A DNA stretch of 64,000 nt from assembly GCA_039985655.1 (NCBI GenBank), contig JBDWSF010000002.1, positions 65,886 to 129,885 of the forward strand. The letters are read 5' to 3'. The stretch is from Postechiella sp039985655 (lineage in GTDB: Bacteria; Bacteroidota; Bacteroidia; Flavobacteriales; Flavobacteriaceae). Position 1 is the first letter of the stretch. Each line of letters begins with the position of its first letter. Both the position numbers and the translations under genes were made by a program. The notes under the pieces are model-generated. The model was not told the DNA's origin, ran no database searches, and was given only the letters and a program-made list of their open reading frames with translations. This document shows positions 17,261 to 26,857 of this stretch, piece by piece.

Positions 17261-18079
17261 ATGAAAAAATTTTTTATTCTATTTACCTTAATTTATTCAA
17301 GTACAATTCTATCGCAAAGTATTAACACCACACATCAATTTCTTGGTCCAATTTATAATGATAATAAAACGATTCAATTTAAAAAAGGACATAAAGTTTA
17401 TATCTCTGAAATAAACACTGATAGTATAACTTTTGTTTACTATAATTTTATAAAAGGAAAAGATTCAATACGACAAAGTAAGCTAAATAACACATATGTT
17501 TTTGACATAAATAAAAAACTATCTGGGTATAACTCCGAAAGCACTTCCAATAATGATGGCAATGATGTATTAAAAATAATTAAAACTCATAAATTATCGC
17601 TAGAAGATTTTAAAAACTACACAACGGAGTTATACCCTATATTTAAAGGTGTTTCCGCAGGTATTTTCACCGTCCCTTTTAAAATTCGATTAAATGATTT
17701 TGATTTCGAACAAAATGTAAATATTGGAATGAATCTAAGTTTCCCTTTTAGGTTAAATCGTTTAAAAGAAGATAAAGATTTACTAACTCCAACTATAGGC
17801 CTCGGGTTAGCCACAATAAATTTAAATCCAAAAAACAGTAATTTAGAAGTTACAGATGACGAAGATACTAATAGAACGGCAAGTGCCTTTAGTATGTCTT
17901 GGGGTTTAATGTATCAATTTACAAATAGTATAAACATAGGGTTTCAATATGGTTTCGATTTCTTAGGAAATAATGATAAAGAAGTCAAATGGAAATACGA
18001 CAAAAAGCCATGGTTAGGTATTGGTATTAACATAGGCTTATCCCTATCTGATAACAAAAATTCAAATGCTAATAATTAA
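17261..18079 (+). CDS. Predicted secreted/outer-membrane beta-barrel protein
   Basis: 272 residues from the ATG of MKKFFILFTLIYSSTILSQ, a clear signal peptide. An in-frame ATG 16 codons upstream would put a polar stretch before it. The second half has alternating hydrophobic strands with aromatic residues (NVNIGMNLSFPFRLNRL, SFSMSWGLMYQFTNSINIG, PWLGIGINIGLSLS), which suggests a small outer-membrane barrel. No named family was recognised. It follows the two-component operon by 75 nt on the same strand and may be regulated by it. Confidence 0.7.
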   Translation: MKKFFILFTLIYSSTILSQSINTTHQFLGPIYNDNKTIQFKKGHKVYISEINTDSITFVYYNFIKGKDSIRQSKLNNTYVFDINKKLSGYNSESTSNNDGNDVLKIIKTHKLSLEDFKNYTTELYPIFKGVSAGIFTVPFKIRLNDFDFEQNVNIGMNLSFPFRLNRLKEDKDLLTPTIGLGLATINLNPKNSNLEVTDDEDTNRTASAFSMSWGLMYQFTNSINIGFQYGFDFLGNNDKEVKWKYDKKPWLGIGINIGLSLSDNKNSNANN

Positions 18080-18096
18080 CTTTTAAGTTTATTCCT

Positions 18097-18145
18097 AAAA
18101 AAAGAGGTTGCCTAAAAAGTAAAATGAGTCGTCATATTGAGACCA
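18097..18145. repeat. Partial copy of the dispersed inverted-repeat element
   Basis: AAAAAGAGGTTGCCTAAAAAGT, then AAAATGA and TCATATTGAG, resembles the reverse complement of the right arm of the element at 13360-13507. The matching partner arm is absent, so this is half an element. It lies just before the IS110 relic. Confidence 0.6.
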
Positions 18146-18296
18146 TAGGGGAAAAATTTCTCAAGCGCCTGGAATGAAGTAACTTACAAACTAAACTATC
18201 GAATTGCAAAATAACCGTTTCTAGAATAGTGTTTCATTACCTGTAATTGAGTATGGTTTTCAAAAATAGAGCTAGCGAATTTGGTACTCAAGTTTT

Positions 18297-19075
18297 TAAT
18301 TTTGATGTCCATATGGTAGCCTTTCAAGCGTAATTTCTTTTTTGAAAGCAATTTGGTTTAAACCATTAATCATGAAAAAAATCAGATTACATTCAGCAGA
18401 GATCGATATCGGAGCAAAAAAGCTTTTCTTGAGTATTGAAAACCAGCCCATATGGATGAATTTAGGCAACCAAAAAACAATAAAGTTAGAAAACCTATTC
18501 AGCACCACAAACCAAATATAGAGAATATGGGAAAGCATTTGTTGGAGATATTCCAAGAAAAAGATGCCACGTACTACTAGGTATCACAGATTATAATTGG
18601 ATGCAATTACTAGCAGATCTGGGGACCGATTTAAAGAAATGGAAATCAGAGAAACATTTTACTTCGTAGTTGGGACTGGCAACCAAAACAGAATAATTAA
18701 GGAAAAAGAAATAGCAACTACAAAGCTAAAGGAACACCAAAAACAGGATTGATATTTAAGCAAGGCTACTCAACAGTAAACATATTGCATTAGGTGCATT
18801 TGGTAGAAAAATACGATCCAAAAAAGGAGGTTTGATTGCAATAAAGGCAGTAGCAAGAAAATTGGCTGAATTATATTGAAAACTATTTGTAAAAGGGTTG
18901 GAATATCTAGAAAATGGAATACAGAAATATCAAAAAAAAATAGTATTAAACAAACAACATTCTGTTAAAAGAATGGCTAAAGAATTAGGTTTAGAGATTG
19001 TTTCCTCAAAAATATAAACAAATGATTTTAAACTCATTATAAAACAACGTCAATGGTAGAGCAGTCGAAATGTTT
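18297..19075 (+). pseudogene. Degenerate IS110-family transposase, copy 2 (middle deleted)
   Basis: A second relic of the same IS110 element as at 56-1072, in the opposite orientation. Its first 80 bases are nearly identical to the reverse complement of 993-1071. The N-terminus MKKIRLHSAEIDIGAKKLF (from 18372) runs to IENQP and then jumps at about 18450 to MNLGNQKTIKLENLF, losing about 650 nt that copy 1 retains. It continues, with stops and frameshifts, into the C-terminal Transposase_20 region lost from copy 1. Recognisable pieces are GRKIRSKKGGLIAIKAVARK and AELY. The two copies are complementary deletion derivatives, and neither is functional. Confidence 0.85.
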
Positions 19076-19131
19076 TGGTTATAAAAACTAAAACGTCAAT
19101 TGCACTTAGTTAACAAGTATAAATTACTATC

Positions 19132-19168
19132 TAATACCAATTATCATTTTGAGTGATAATTGGTATTA
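19132..19168. repeat. Perfect 15-bp palindrome with IS630-like ends
   Basis: TAATACCAATTATCA (19132-19146) and TGATAATTGGTATTA (19154-19168) are exact inverse arms around a 7-nt loop. The core CCAATTA...TAATTGG flanked by TA resembles the terminal repeats of the IS630 element at 33622-34741 (CCAATTAAATTTC, also flanked by TA). It could be a minimal MITE or an end-to-end fossil. Confidence 0.65.
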
Positions 19169-19365
19169 ACCAGAGTTCGATTAAAATTTACAATGCAATA
19201 TGTTGATTTTCAATGAAAATCATCTGTTTTTTATATCCTGCAAGTTTTATTTTAACCTTGTAGGTATGGGGTTTGAGTAAAATAGAACTACAAGAGGTTT
19301 TCAAAACCTTGCAGAAAGATTATGGATAACTAATAATCAATGGGTTATCAATAAAACACAGGTTA

Positions 19366-19881
19366 TTAGATAGTCTCTTTTATAGTTTCAATAAAAGCAT
19401 CAATATTTTCTTTTACATCATTTGGTATAATAGCATTATCAACCCACGTATGTAAACCTCCCAAATAATTCATTCCTAAATATTCTGCAGATAGTTTAAA
19501 AGGTTCTGCAAATCCATCATTTACATCATCAGAATTACTACAACTAAACATAATCATATTTTTACCGCGTAGTTTTCGGCCTATGTCTTTATGTGTTCTT
19601 ATTAAATCAGAAATACGGTCAAAGAAAACTTTTAAAATACCACTCATACTATACCAATATACTGGAGTAGCAAAAATGATCGTATCATAATTCTCGATAA
19701 TTTCTATTGCTAAGTCAATAAAGTCATCATCAGCATTTTTATAATTGTAATCATAATGTCCAATGTTTTTTTTATGTAAATCAATAACATCAAAATTGCC
19801 ATTACGCGCGATGTAATTAACAACCTTATTGGTATCGCCTTCGCTTCTTGAACTTCCTTGTATAATAATAGTCCTATTCAT
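19366..19881 (-). CDS. Flavodoxin-fold NAD(P)H-dependent oxidoreductase
   Basis: 171 residues with a flavodoxin-like FMN_red fold. The phosphate-binding loop GSSRSEGDTNKV is at 9-20 and the isoalloxazine-contact segment ATPVYWYSMSGILKVFFDR is at about 75-93. These features match the WrbA/MdaB-like quinone or nitro reductase group. The substrate is unknown. It is monocistronic and lies after the IS110 relic and its palindrome. Confidence 0.88.
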   Translation of the reverse strand: MNRTIIIQGSSRSEGDTNKVVNYIARNGNFDVIDLHKKNIGHYDYNYKNADDDFIDLAIEIIENYDTIIFATPVYWYSMSGILKVFFDRISDLIRTHKDIGRKLRGKNMIMFSCSNSDDVNDGFAEPFKLSAEYLGMNYLGGLHTWVDNAIIPNDVKENIDAFIETIKETI

Positions 19882-19991
19882 ATAGCAAAGGAATAGCTTA
19901 AAATCAATATAAATGAAGGTTGAAGATAGAAAGTTTTAATGCGAGGTATGATAAAATCAATAGCATTTCACTTGATTATTCAGGAATTTTA

Positions 19992-20735
19992 CTATGGATG
20001 GCATTGATTTAATTGAATGGTATAATTTGCAGCCAGTGTTTTTAAATAACTAATATAGTGCGTTTTGAGATCTTTAGTAGCATTATAGCCTTCTTCGAAA
20101 GATTTGATTGGGCTTATAAGTTCATATTGACATCCCGTAGAATTTAAAGTTTCATTGTAAGTTTTAATAGTTGTTGCTATTGAACTTTTAAAAGAGAGCA
20201 ATAGTGTTTCTTTTTTCTGCTGTAATTCTTTTTTTTGTTGAAGCGTGAGCTTTGCTTTAATTTCTGCTTCTTTTTGTTTTAAAATTTTCTGTTGCTGTAT
20301 TAATTTTAGCTGTTTGTTTTGTAACTCGGCAAGAACGTTGCTTTCAGTAGCATCATCATCATTCTTTATTGTGCTTACAGAGCATTTATCAATTTCAATA
20401 ACACTTTCTTTACTTAGGTCTCTGGCACGTTTTACATAAAAACGACCATCTTCCCAAGTACCAGCACCTTTTACTTTAACCAAAAGATCAACAGCTTTAT
20501 CAGCAAGATTTATAGCCGCTTCACAATCGCAATGACCTAATGTGTTTTTAAAAAGTTTAATAGCCTCTAAAGATCTATTCGAATAATATTTTAAATGACT
20601 TACGTTGTGAGAATCATAAGCGTCCTTAACATGAGAATATGCGCTAACAAGGTAATAATTTGCATCATCACAATCTGTTTGAGCATTAATAAATAGAGAA
20701 AAGGAAGAGAGTAGTAATAGATAGTATTTTTTCAT
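19992..20735 (-). CDS. Secreted helical/coiled-coil protein of unknown function
   Basis: 247 residues. The signal peptide MKKYYLLLLSSFSLFINAQ is followed by an alpha-helical domain with four cysteines (TDCDDANYY, GHCDCEAAINLADKAVDLL) that resembles a TPR-like helical fold. A Lys/Gln-rich coiled coil runs from about 140 to 180 (KQLKLIQQQKILKQKEAEI). A final helical domain ends QLNQCHP. I do not recognise a named family. It is probably periplasmic and disulfide-bonded. Confidence 0.75.
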   Translation of the reverse strand: MKKYYLLLLSSFSLFINAQTDCDDANYYLVSAYSHVKDAYDSHNVSHLKYYSNRSLEAIKLFKNTLGHCDCEAAINLADKAVDLLVKVKGAGTWEDGRFYVKRARDLSKESVIEIDKCSVSTIKNDDDATESNVLAELQNKQLKLIQQQKILKQKEAEIKAKLTLQQKKELQQKKETLLLSFKSSIATTIKTYNETLNSTGCQYELISPIKSFEEGYNATKDLKTHYISYLKTLAANYTIQLNQCHP

Positions 20736-20869
20736 GAGGTTGGTTTATAATATAAAGAGGTGCGACGAATGTATTAAAAACAATAAACATTAAGATGTCG
20801 TTTGTCGAAATTATGTATTTACTATATTTATAGAATATTATTCAAAATTTTAAGCATAGACAATTTCAG

Positions 20870-21748
20870 ATGAAAAAAATACAAATTGACAATTTTAAAG
20901 TAACTACACGTATTAATTTAAAAGATAATTTAACAAAATACGATTTAGAAGCACCAGAAGAGGATGTTGAGGATGCTTTAAAAAAAGTAAGTAAGAAGTT
21001 GGGGAAATTACAAAACACCATGTATGCTCATGGCAAATATGCCGTTTTGGTTTGTTTACAAGGTATGGATACGTCTGGGAAAGATAGTTTAATACGGGAA
21101 GTGTTTAAAGAATTTAATGTTCAGGGCATTGGCGTGCATAGTTTTAAAGTGCCAACGGAATTAGAGTTAAATCACGATTACCTTTGGCGCCATTATATTG
21201 TACTACCAGAGCGTGGTAAATTTGGAGTTTTTAATAGAACGCATTACGAAAACGTATTGGTAACCAGAGTGCATCCTAATTATATTTTAGGTGAAAATAT
21301 TCCAACGGTAAACTCAGCTGAAGATATAGACGATGCTTTTTGGGATAAACGTTTTGAACAAATAAATAATTTTGAAAAACATATTGCAGATAGCGGAACC
21401 ATCATTTTTAAATTCTTCTTAAACCTCTCTAAAGGAGAGCAAAAAAACAGATTGTTACGACGTTTAGATAAACAAGAAAAAAACTGGAAGTTTTCTCCAA
21501 GCGATTTAAAAGAACGCAAACTTTGGGCTAGCTATCAAGAGTGTTATGAAGATGCTATAAATAGAACCTCTAAACCACACGCACCGTGGTATAATATTCC
21601 TGCCGATGATAAACCAACAGCACGCTATATTGTTGCTAAAATAATGTATGACACTTTAAAACAATACACAGATATTAAAGAGCCAGAATTAGATGATGCT
21701 ATTAAAGCTAATATTGAGTTGTATAAGGAGCAATTAGCTAAAGAATAG
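20870..21748 (+). CDS. PPK2-family polyphosphate:nucleotide phosphotransferase
   Basis: 292 residues, the usual length for single-domain PPK2. Walker A is GMDTSGKDS (65-73), the lid/Walker B area contains GVFNRTHYENVLVTRVHP, and the basic lid segment LLRRLDKQEKNWKFSPSDL is present. The family transfers phosphate from polyphosphate to ADP, GDP or AMP. The subclass, and therefore the nucleotide, cannot be fixed here. It is monocistronic, and a TATATTTA box lies about 45 nt upstream. Confidence 0.93.
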   Translation: MKKIQIDNFKVTTRINLKDNLTKYDLEAPEEDVEDALKKVSKKLGKLQNTMYAHGKYAVLVCLQGMDTSGKDSLIREVFKEFNVQGIGVHSFKVPTELELNHDYLWRHYIVLPERGKFGVFNRTHYENVLVTRVHPNYILGENIPTVNSAEDIDDAFWDKRFEQINNFEKHIADSGTIIFKFFLNLSKGEQKNRLLRRLDKQEKNWKFSPSDLKERKLWASYQECYEDAINRTSKPHAPWYNIPADDKPTARYIVAKIMYDTLKQYTDIKEPELDDAIKANIELYKEQLAKE

Positions 21749-21857
21749 AGTTATATATGATTTGTTCATTTGTAATAATATTTCTTAACATAATTTTATG
21801 TGCTTGATTAATTATCGAGGTTAAAGAAAGAGTATATTTAAATTCTAAATACATATT

Positions 21858-23270
21858 ATGTTTAAATTAAGGTCTGCACTTTTTTTATTTTCAATTTTAA
21901 CAAGTCTATTAGCATCATCGCAAACAGACGAAGATATGTTGAAAAAGATATATAAAACCTCGTTGCAAAATGGAAAAAGTTACGAATGGCTAGATTATTT
22001 GTCCAATCAAATAGGTGGCCGACTATCAGGGTCTTTAAGTGCGGAGAAAGCTGTTAAATGGACTAAAGAAGAATTAGATCAGTTAGGATTAGATAAAGTT
22101 TGGTTACAACCAGTAATGGTTCCAAAATGGATTCGTGGCATCAAAGAACATGCCTATATAGAAACATCATCAGGTAAAACAACAACCGTTGATATTTGTG
22201 CTTTAGGAGGTTCTATGCCAACACCTGTATCAGGTTTAAAAGCGAATATTGTTGAGGTTAAAAGTTTTGAAGAATTAGAAAAGTTGGGTAAAGCTGCTGT
22301 TGAAGGCAAAATCGTATTTTATAATAGACCCATGCAAAATGATTTGATTAACACTTTTGAAGCTTATAGTGGTTGTGTTAATCAAAGATATAAAGGAGCA
22401 GTAGAAGCTACAAAATATGGTGCAGTTGGAGTTATTGTCCGTTCTATGAACCTGCGATTAGACGATTTTCCACATACAGGTAGTATGACTTATGATGATT
22501 TACCAGTATCAAAACGTATTCCATCAGCAGCAATAAGTACAAATGATGCTGAATTACTCAGTACCATGATAAAATTAGAAGCATCAACTAAATTCTATTT
22601 TAAACAAAGTTGTAGACAACTTAAAGATGTACTGTCTCATAACGTCATTGGAGAAATAACGGGGAGCGAATTTCCAAATCAGTATATGCTTGTTGGTGGA
22701 CACCTTGATTCTTGGGATTTAGGTGATGGATCGCACGATGATGGAGCAGGTGTTGTACAATCTATGGATGTATTACGATTGTTAAAAGAAACTGGAATTA
22801 AGCCAAAACGTAGCATACGAGTTGTTTTATTTATGAATGAAGAAAATGGTTTACGAGGCGGAAAGAAATATGCAGCAGTCGCTAAACAAAAAAATGAAAA
22901 TCATGTCTTTGCTTTAGAAAGTGATTCGGGTGGTTTTTCACCTCGAGGTTTTGCTTTTGATTGTAGCGATGCTAGTTTTAATCAAGTATTAGGTTGGAAA
23001 CCTTTATTTAAACCCTATTTAATTCATTATTTTGAAAAAGGATATGGAGGTGCAGACATTGGGCCTTTAAAAAGTGATGCCTTGGTATTGGCTGGTTTAC
23101 GACCAGATTCACAACGTTATTTCGATCATCATCATGCGAGTACAGATACTTTTGATGCCGTTAATAAACGCGAGCTAGAACTAGGAGCAGCTACCATGAC
23201 AGCCTTGGTATATCTCTTTGATAAATACGGTGTAAATGCCTTACCACAATCTTCTAAAATTAAGAATTAA
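21858..23270 (+). CDS. Secreted M28-family zinc aminopeptidase with PA domain
   Basis: 470 residues. The signal peptide ends about residue 22 (TSLLASSQ). A PA-type inserted domain lies at about 120-265. The M28 catalytic domain has the co-catalytic zinc ligands in GGHLDSWDLGDGSHDDGAG (His and Asp), the catalytic and zinc-binding Glu pair in MNEENGLRGG, an Asp in LESDSGG and the last His in DHHHASTDTFD. It resembles human plasma glutamate carboxypeptidase. It probably degrades peptides in the periplasm or at the cell surface. It is monocistronic. Confidence 0.92.
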   Translation: MFKLRSALFLFSILTSLLASSQTDEDMLKKIYKTSLQNGKSYEWLDYLSNQIGGRLSGSLSAEKAVKWTKEELDQLGLDKVWLQPVMVPKWIRGIKEHAYIETSSGKTTTVDICALGGSMPTPVSGLKANIVEVKSFEELEKLGKAAVEGKIVFYNRPMQNDLINTFEAYSGCVNQRYKGAVEATKYGAVGVIVRSMNLRLDDFPHTGSMTYDDLPVSKRIPSAAISTNDAELLSTMIKLEASTKFYFKQSCRQLKDVLSHNVIGEITGSEFPNQYMLVGGHLDSWDLGDGSHDDGAGVVQSMDVLRLLKETGIKPKRSIRVVLFMNEENGLRGGKKYAAVAKQKNENHVFALESDSGGFSPRGFAFDCSDASFNQVLGWKPLFKPYLIHYFEKGYGGADIGPLKSDALVLAGLRPDSQRYFDHHHASTDTFDAVNKRELELGAATMTALVYLFDKYGVNALPQSSKIKN

Positions 23271-23684
23271 TTAAGTTTTTAAGATGTATGTTATTTGAGA
23301 AATGCCCCGTGATAAATTAGCAAGATTGTGTTCTGTGTAAAAAAAACACATAAGTTAGGTCTTCAAAAAGATACTTTCTCAAAGTGTTTTTAAAAACTCG
23401 ATGTTTTTCGAATATCTCAACTAAATTTCTTGAAGAAGGGGCATTTAATTCTTTATGGTGACAAAAAACTAATCCAGAAGTTGTTTATTATATATAATTC
23501 TCTTATTATCAGTTTTTTGCGTGTGATATCAAATAAAATATTAATAATTAACAAAGTTTAAATAAAGTTTTAGTTAAGTTTGTGCTCGAGAACACTTCTT
23601 TGTTTTATTGAAATTAAATAAAATATTCTCCAATAATTAGAGCCTTTAAGCCATAATGTTTGAAGTATTAAACTTAAATAAAAA
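23271..23684. other. Intergenic region, 414 bp
   Basis: No gene was seen. AAATGCCCC at about 23301 and GGGGCATTT at about 23437 are inverted 9-mers about 130 bp apart and could close a long stem. The last 150 bases are very AT-rich and precede the beta-helix gene. No consensus -7 box stands out. Confidence 0.5.
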
Positions 23685-25358
23685 ATGAAAAATATTTTAC
23701 CAATAATTATAATAAGTTTGATCTCGTTACTGGGAGTAGCTCAAACCAATTATTATGTATCTACTAGTGGTAATAATTCAAATAATGGTAGTATAACTAC
23801 GCCATTTTTAAGCATACAAACAGCATTGGATTTAGCCTCAGCAGGAGATATTATTTATGTGCGTTCAGGTAGTTATGCCGAGAAATTATGGTGGACAAAT
23901 TCTGGAACATCAGGCAACCCCATTACAATAACCAATTATAACGACGAGTCTGTAATACTTTCGGGAACTAGTGCCAGCAATGCTTCACAAGGTGCGCTCA
24001 TATTAATTAGTAGTAAAAGCCATATTAGAATCAACGGTATTATTTTTGCCGATAATATTATGAACTATGCCGATGGTATTTATGCTACGGGCTCTGGGAC
24101 TGATATTGAAATTACGAATTGTGAATTTAGAAATATTGGGTGGACTTTAAGTAAAACCACTATGCCATCATCAAGTAATAGTGCACATGCTATTATTTTT
24201 GTTGGCACAACAACCAATTCATATAACACGATCCTAATTAGCGAAAATTATATTCATGATTGTATAACGGGTTATAGTGAAAGTGTTACTATGGCTGGTA
24301 ATATTGATTCCTTTATTATAGAAAATAATACCATTAATTTTAATACAAATATTGGTATAGATGCTGCTGGTCATTTTTCATGGACTGGCGCACCAGATAA
24401 TGTAAATTACGCTCGTAATGGGAGTATTAAAAATAATGTAGTAAGCGATTTTGATGGCCCCACTGCCTTAGATGCTGCTGGAGGTATTTATATTGATGGA
24501 GGGAGTTTTATAACTGTTGAGAATAATACTGTTTTTAATTACAGTGTTGGATTCTCTATAGGGTGTGAAGTCGCAGGGAAATCTAATGAAGGGAATCTTA
24601 TTCAAAACAATTTAGCGTATAACTGTAGTCTTTCAGGTTTATTTCTAGGCTCCAATACCACAAGTGTGGTTAATGATACTGAAGTTTATAACAATACATT
24701 TTATAAATGTGGAACAGGTACTTATGATAATGGGCAGATAGCACTATTAAATAATTCAGGAAGTGATATAAAAAATAATATTATGTATCCAACTGATGGA
24801 AGATATGCTATAGTTCAGTTTGATGGAACCGTTTCTACTAATCCAGTAATAACATATAATCTGTTTTGGAGAGATAATTCAATCACAACGAATTTCTTTT
24901 ATGGAATTACGGGAGCGCAAAACACTGTGTTATCTAATCCATTATTTGAAAACGTCTCGACTTATGATTTTCATTTAACAGGGTCTTCTCCAGCAATTAA
25001 TGCCGGAGACCCAAGCTATAGTCCCGAAGCCTATGTATATGATATTGATGGTCAATCAAGACTTAATGGCGGAAGCGTTGATATTGGTGTTGACGAATAT
25101 AATTCGACATTAGATACAAACAGCTTTCATAAAAGTGAAATATCTTTGTATCCAAATCCAACACATGGTATTATAAATATTAATGATATTTCAAATTACA
25201 GCTGTGAAATTTATAATTTAAATGGTCAAGCCATTAAAATTAAAGAATACGGATTTGATGTTATCGATATCAGTAGTCAACAAGATGGCATGTATATTCT
25301 TAAATTGACAAACAACAATACATTAAAGGAATCTTATATTAAATTAATTAAGCAATAA
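23685..25358 (+). CDS. T9SS-secreted right-handed parallel beta-helix protein
   Basis: 557 residues. A signal peptide to about 20 (SLLGVAQ) is followed by an N-terminal DUF1565-like start (YYVSTSGNNSNNGSITTPF) and many short Asn/Gly-rich coils (NNTINFNTNIGIDAAG and others) typical of a pectate-lyase-like beta-helix. The C-terminal 75 residues (SLYPNPTHGIININ ... ESYIKLIKQ) are a type A T9SS sorting domain, so the protein should cross the outer membrane and be anchored or released. Such helices bind or cleave polysaccharide; no catalytic set could be assigned. The gene ends 2 nt before the DUF4832 lipoprotein gene. Confidence 0.9.
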   Translation: MKNILPIIIISLISLLGVAQTNYYVSTSGNNSNNGSITTPFLSIQTALDLASAGDIIYVRSGSYAEKLWWTNSGTSGNPITITNYNDESVILSGTSASNASQGALILISSKSHIRINGIIFADNIMNYADGIYATGSGTDIEITNCEFRNIGWTLSKTTMPSSSNSAHAIIFVGTTTNSYNTILISENYIHDCITGYSESVTMAGNIDSFIIENNTINFNTNIGIDAAGHFSWTGAPDNVNYARNGSIKNNVVSDFDGPTALDAAGGIYIDGGSFITVENNTVFNYSVGFSIGCEVAGKSNEGNLIQNNLAYNCSLSGLFLGSNTTSVVNDTEVYNNTFYKCGTGTYDNGQIALLNNSGSDIKNNIMYPTDGRYAIVQFDGTVSTNPVITYNLFWRDNSITTNFFYGITGAQNTVLSNPLFENVSTYDFHLTGSSPAINAGDPSYSPEAYVYDIDGQSRLNGGSVDIGVDEYNSTLDTNSFHKSEISLYPNPTHGIININDISNYSCEIYNLNGQAIKIKEYGFDVIDISSQQDGMYILKLTNNNTLKESYIKLIKQ

Positions 25359-25360
25359 TC

Positions 25361-26857
25361 ATGAAAAAAAATCTTATATATCTAGGCTGTCTTCTTATGA
25401 CATTTTTGTCATGTTCTGAATACGAACAACCATCAATGGAAGTTTTTTATGAAACGGATATGGACGAGTTTATAAATCCAGAACGCGGATTTTACAGACC
25501 ATTCGGAACTATGGCAAGTCATTTTACACCATTAGACGCAGAAACATTACTTAATTTACGAAAACCAAATCCTGCCGCTGGCGGTTTTGAAGTTGCTAGC
25601 TCACTTACTTATAGGTCATATCAATTGGATATTTTTAGAGACCAATCTATATCTAATGAAATGTTGATTGGTATTCAAAAGGATATGGATATTATTCGTG
25701 AAGTCGGTAACAAAATAGTTTTAAGATTTTCATATAGCAACACCTGTTGCACTCCGCCATTTAATGATGCCCCAAAAGCAATCATTTTAGAACATTTAGA
25801 TCAACTAAAACCCGTTTTAGAAAAAAATAAAGATGTTATAGCAGTCGTTCAAATGGGATTAATTGGACCTTGGGGAGAACAGTTTTATTCTGACTTTTTT
25901 GGAGATTTAGAACATGGTCCTGTTACCAATGAAAATTGGTTAGACAGAGCTTCCGTTATAGATAAATTACTTGAAGTTGTTCCTGTATCTAGAATGATAC
26001 AAGTACGTGCGCCATATTATAAACTACGTAGTTTAGATGGTGTTAATGCACATCCTGAAAAGGCAAAACCTTTAACTATTGATAATGCTTATAAAGGAAC
26101 TCCAATTGCAAGAATTGGACATCATAATGACTGTATTTTGGCAAATTATGATGATTATTGGACCTATAATTCGTTTCATAAATGGCCAGCAGTTAGCGAC
26201 ACATTAAATTTAAAAAAATATGTTGCAGCAGAAACCAAATTTCTTGTTTTTGGAGGTGAAACTTGCCCTGGAGGAGATAAAGGTGAAGACGTATACAGTC
26301 CTTACAACGATTGTAATTCTGAAGGCGGTGGCGCACAGACTTATTTAAAACGTTTTCATACCTCTTTTTTAAATACAGCATGGTCTGGAGCAGTAAATGG
26401 AGACTGGGCAAATAAATGTATTGATGAAATAAAACGAAATTTGGGATATCGATTTGTGTTAAAACGAGGTTTGTTTCCAACAGAAATAAGGAACGATAAA
26501 GCAGTTACTTTAGAATTCGATATTCTTAACGAAGGTTATGCATCAACTTATAATTACAGATTTGTAGAATTGATTTTAAGACATAAAGGCGATCAAAAAA
26601 TATTTAAAACTAAAATTGATTGTGACCCTCGGTATTGGTTTACAGATGAATTACAAACCATTAAGCTTAATATAAAATGGACAGAAACATTACCAAAAGG
26701 TGATTATGAACTATTTTTAAATTTACCAGCCCCTGAACCAACGATTTATAATCGTCCAGAATATGCCATTCGATTAGCAAGTAAATTAAACTCTAAATCT
26801 ATATGGGATGAGACAACGGGCTGGAACTTGTTATTTTCTGACATAAAAGTTGAATAA
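25361..26857 (+). CDS. DUF4874/DUF4832 lipoprotein
   Basis: 498 residues. The lipoprotein signal MKKNLIYLGCLLMTFLSC has Cys18 as the lipidation site. The segment NPERGFYRPFG is the hallmark of DUF4874, and the (beta/alpha) barrel-like middle (MGLIGPWGEQFYSDFF) is followed by DUF4832 to about 360. The C-terminal Ig-like portion (about 370-498) contains the pattern EFDILNEGYASTYNYR. The barrel resembles glycoside hydrolase clan folds, and WGE could hold an active acid, but this is unproven. It directly follows the T9SS beta-helix gene, so the pair probably acts on the same extracellular glycan. Confidence 0.85.
   Translation: MKKNLIYLGCLLMTFLSCSEYEQPSMEVFYETDMDEFINPERGFYRPFGTMASHFTPLDAETLLNLRKPNPAAGGFEVASSLTYRSYQLDIFRDQSISNEMLIGIQKDMDIIREVGNKIVLRFSYSNTCCTPPFNDAPKAIILEHLDQLKPVLEKNKDVIAVVQMGLIGPWGEQFYSDFFGDLEHGPVTNENWLDRASVIDKLLEVVPVSRMIQVRAPYYKLRSLDGVNAHPEKAKPLTIDNAYKGTPIARIGHHNDCILANYDDYWTYNSFHKWPAVSDTLNLKKYVAAETKFLVFGGETCPGGDKGEDVYSPYNDCNSEGGGAQTYLKRFHTSFLNTAWSGAVNGDWANKCIDEIKRNLGYRFVLKRGLFPTEIRNDKAVTLEFDILNEGYASTYNYRFVELILRHKGDQKIFKTKIDCDPRYWFTDELQTIKLNIKWTETLPKGDYELFLNLPAPEPTIYNRPEYAIRLASKLNSKSIWDETTGWNLLFSDIKVE

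Noticed and set aside
26193..26480. Minus-strand reading frame of 95 codons inside the DUF4832 gene
   Set aside because: A shadow frame within a well-supported gene; the predicted protein has no recognisable features.
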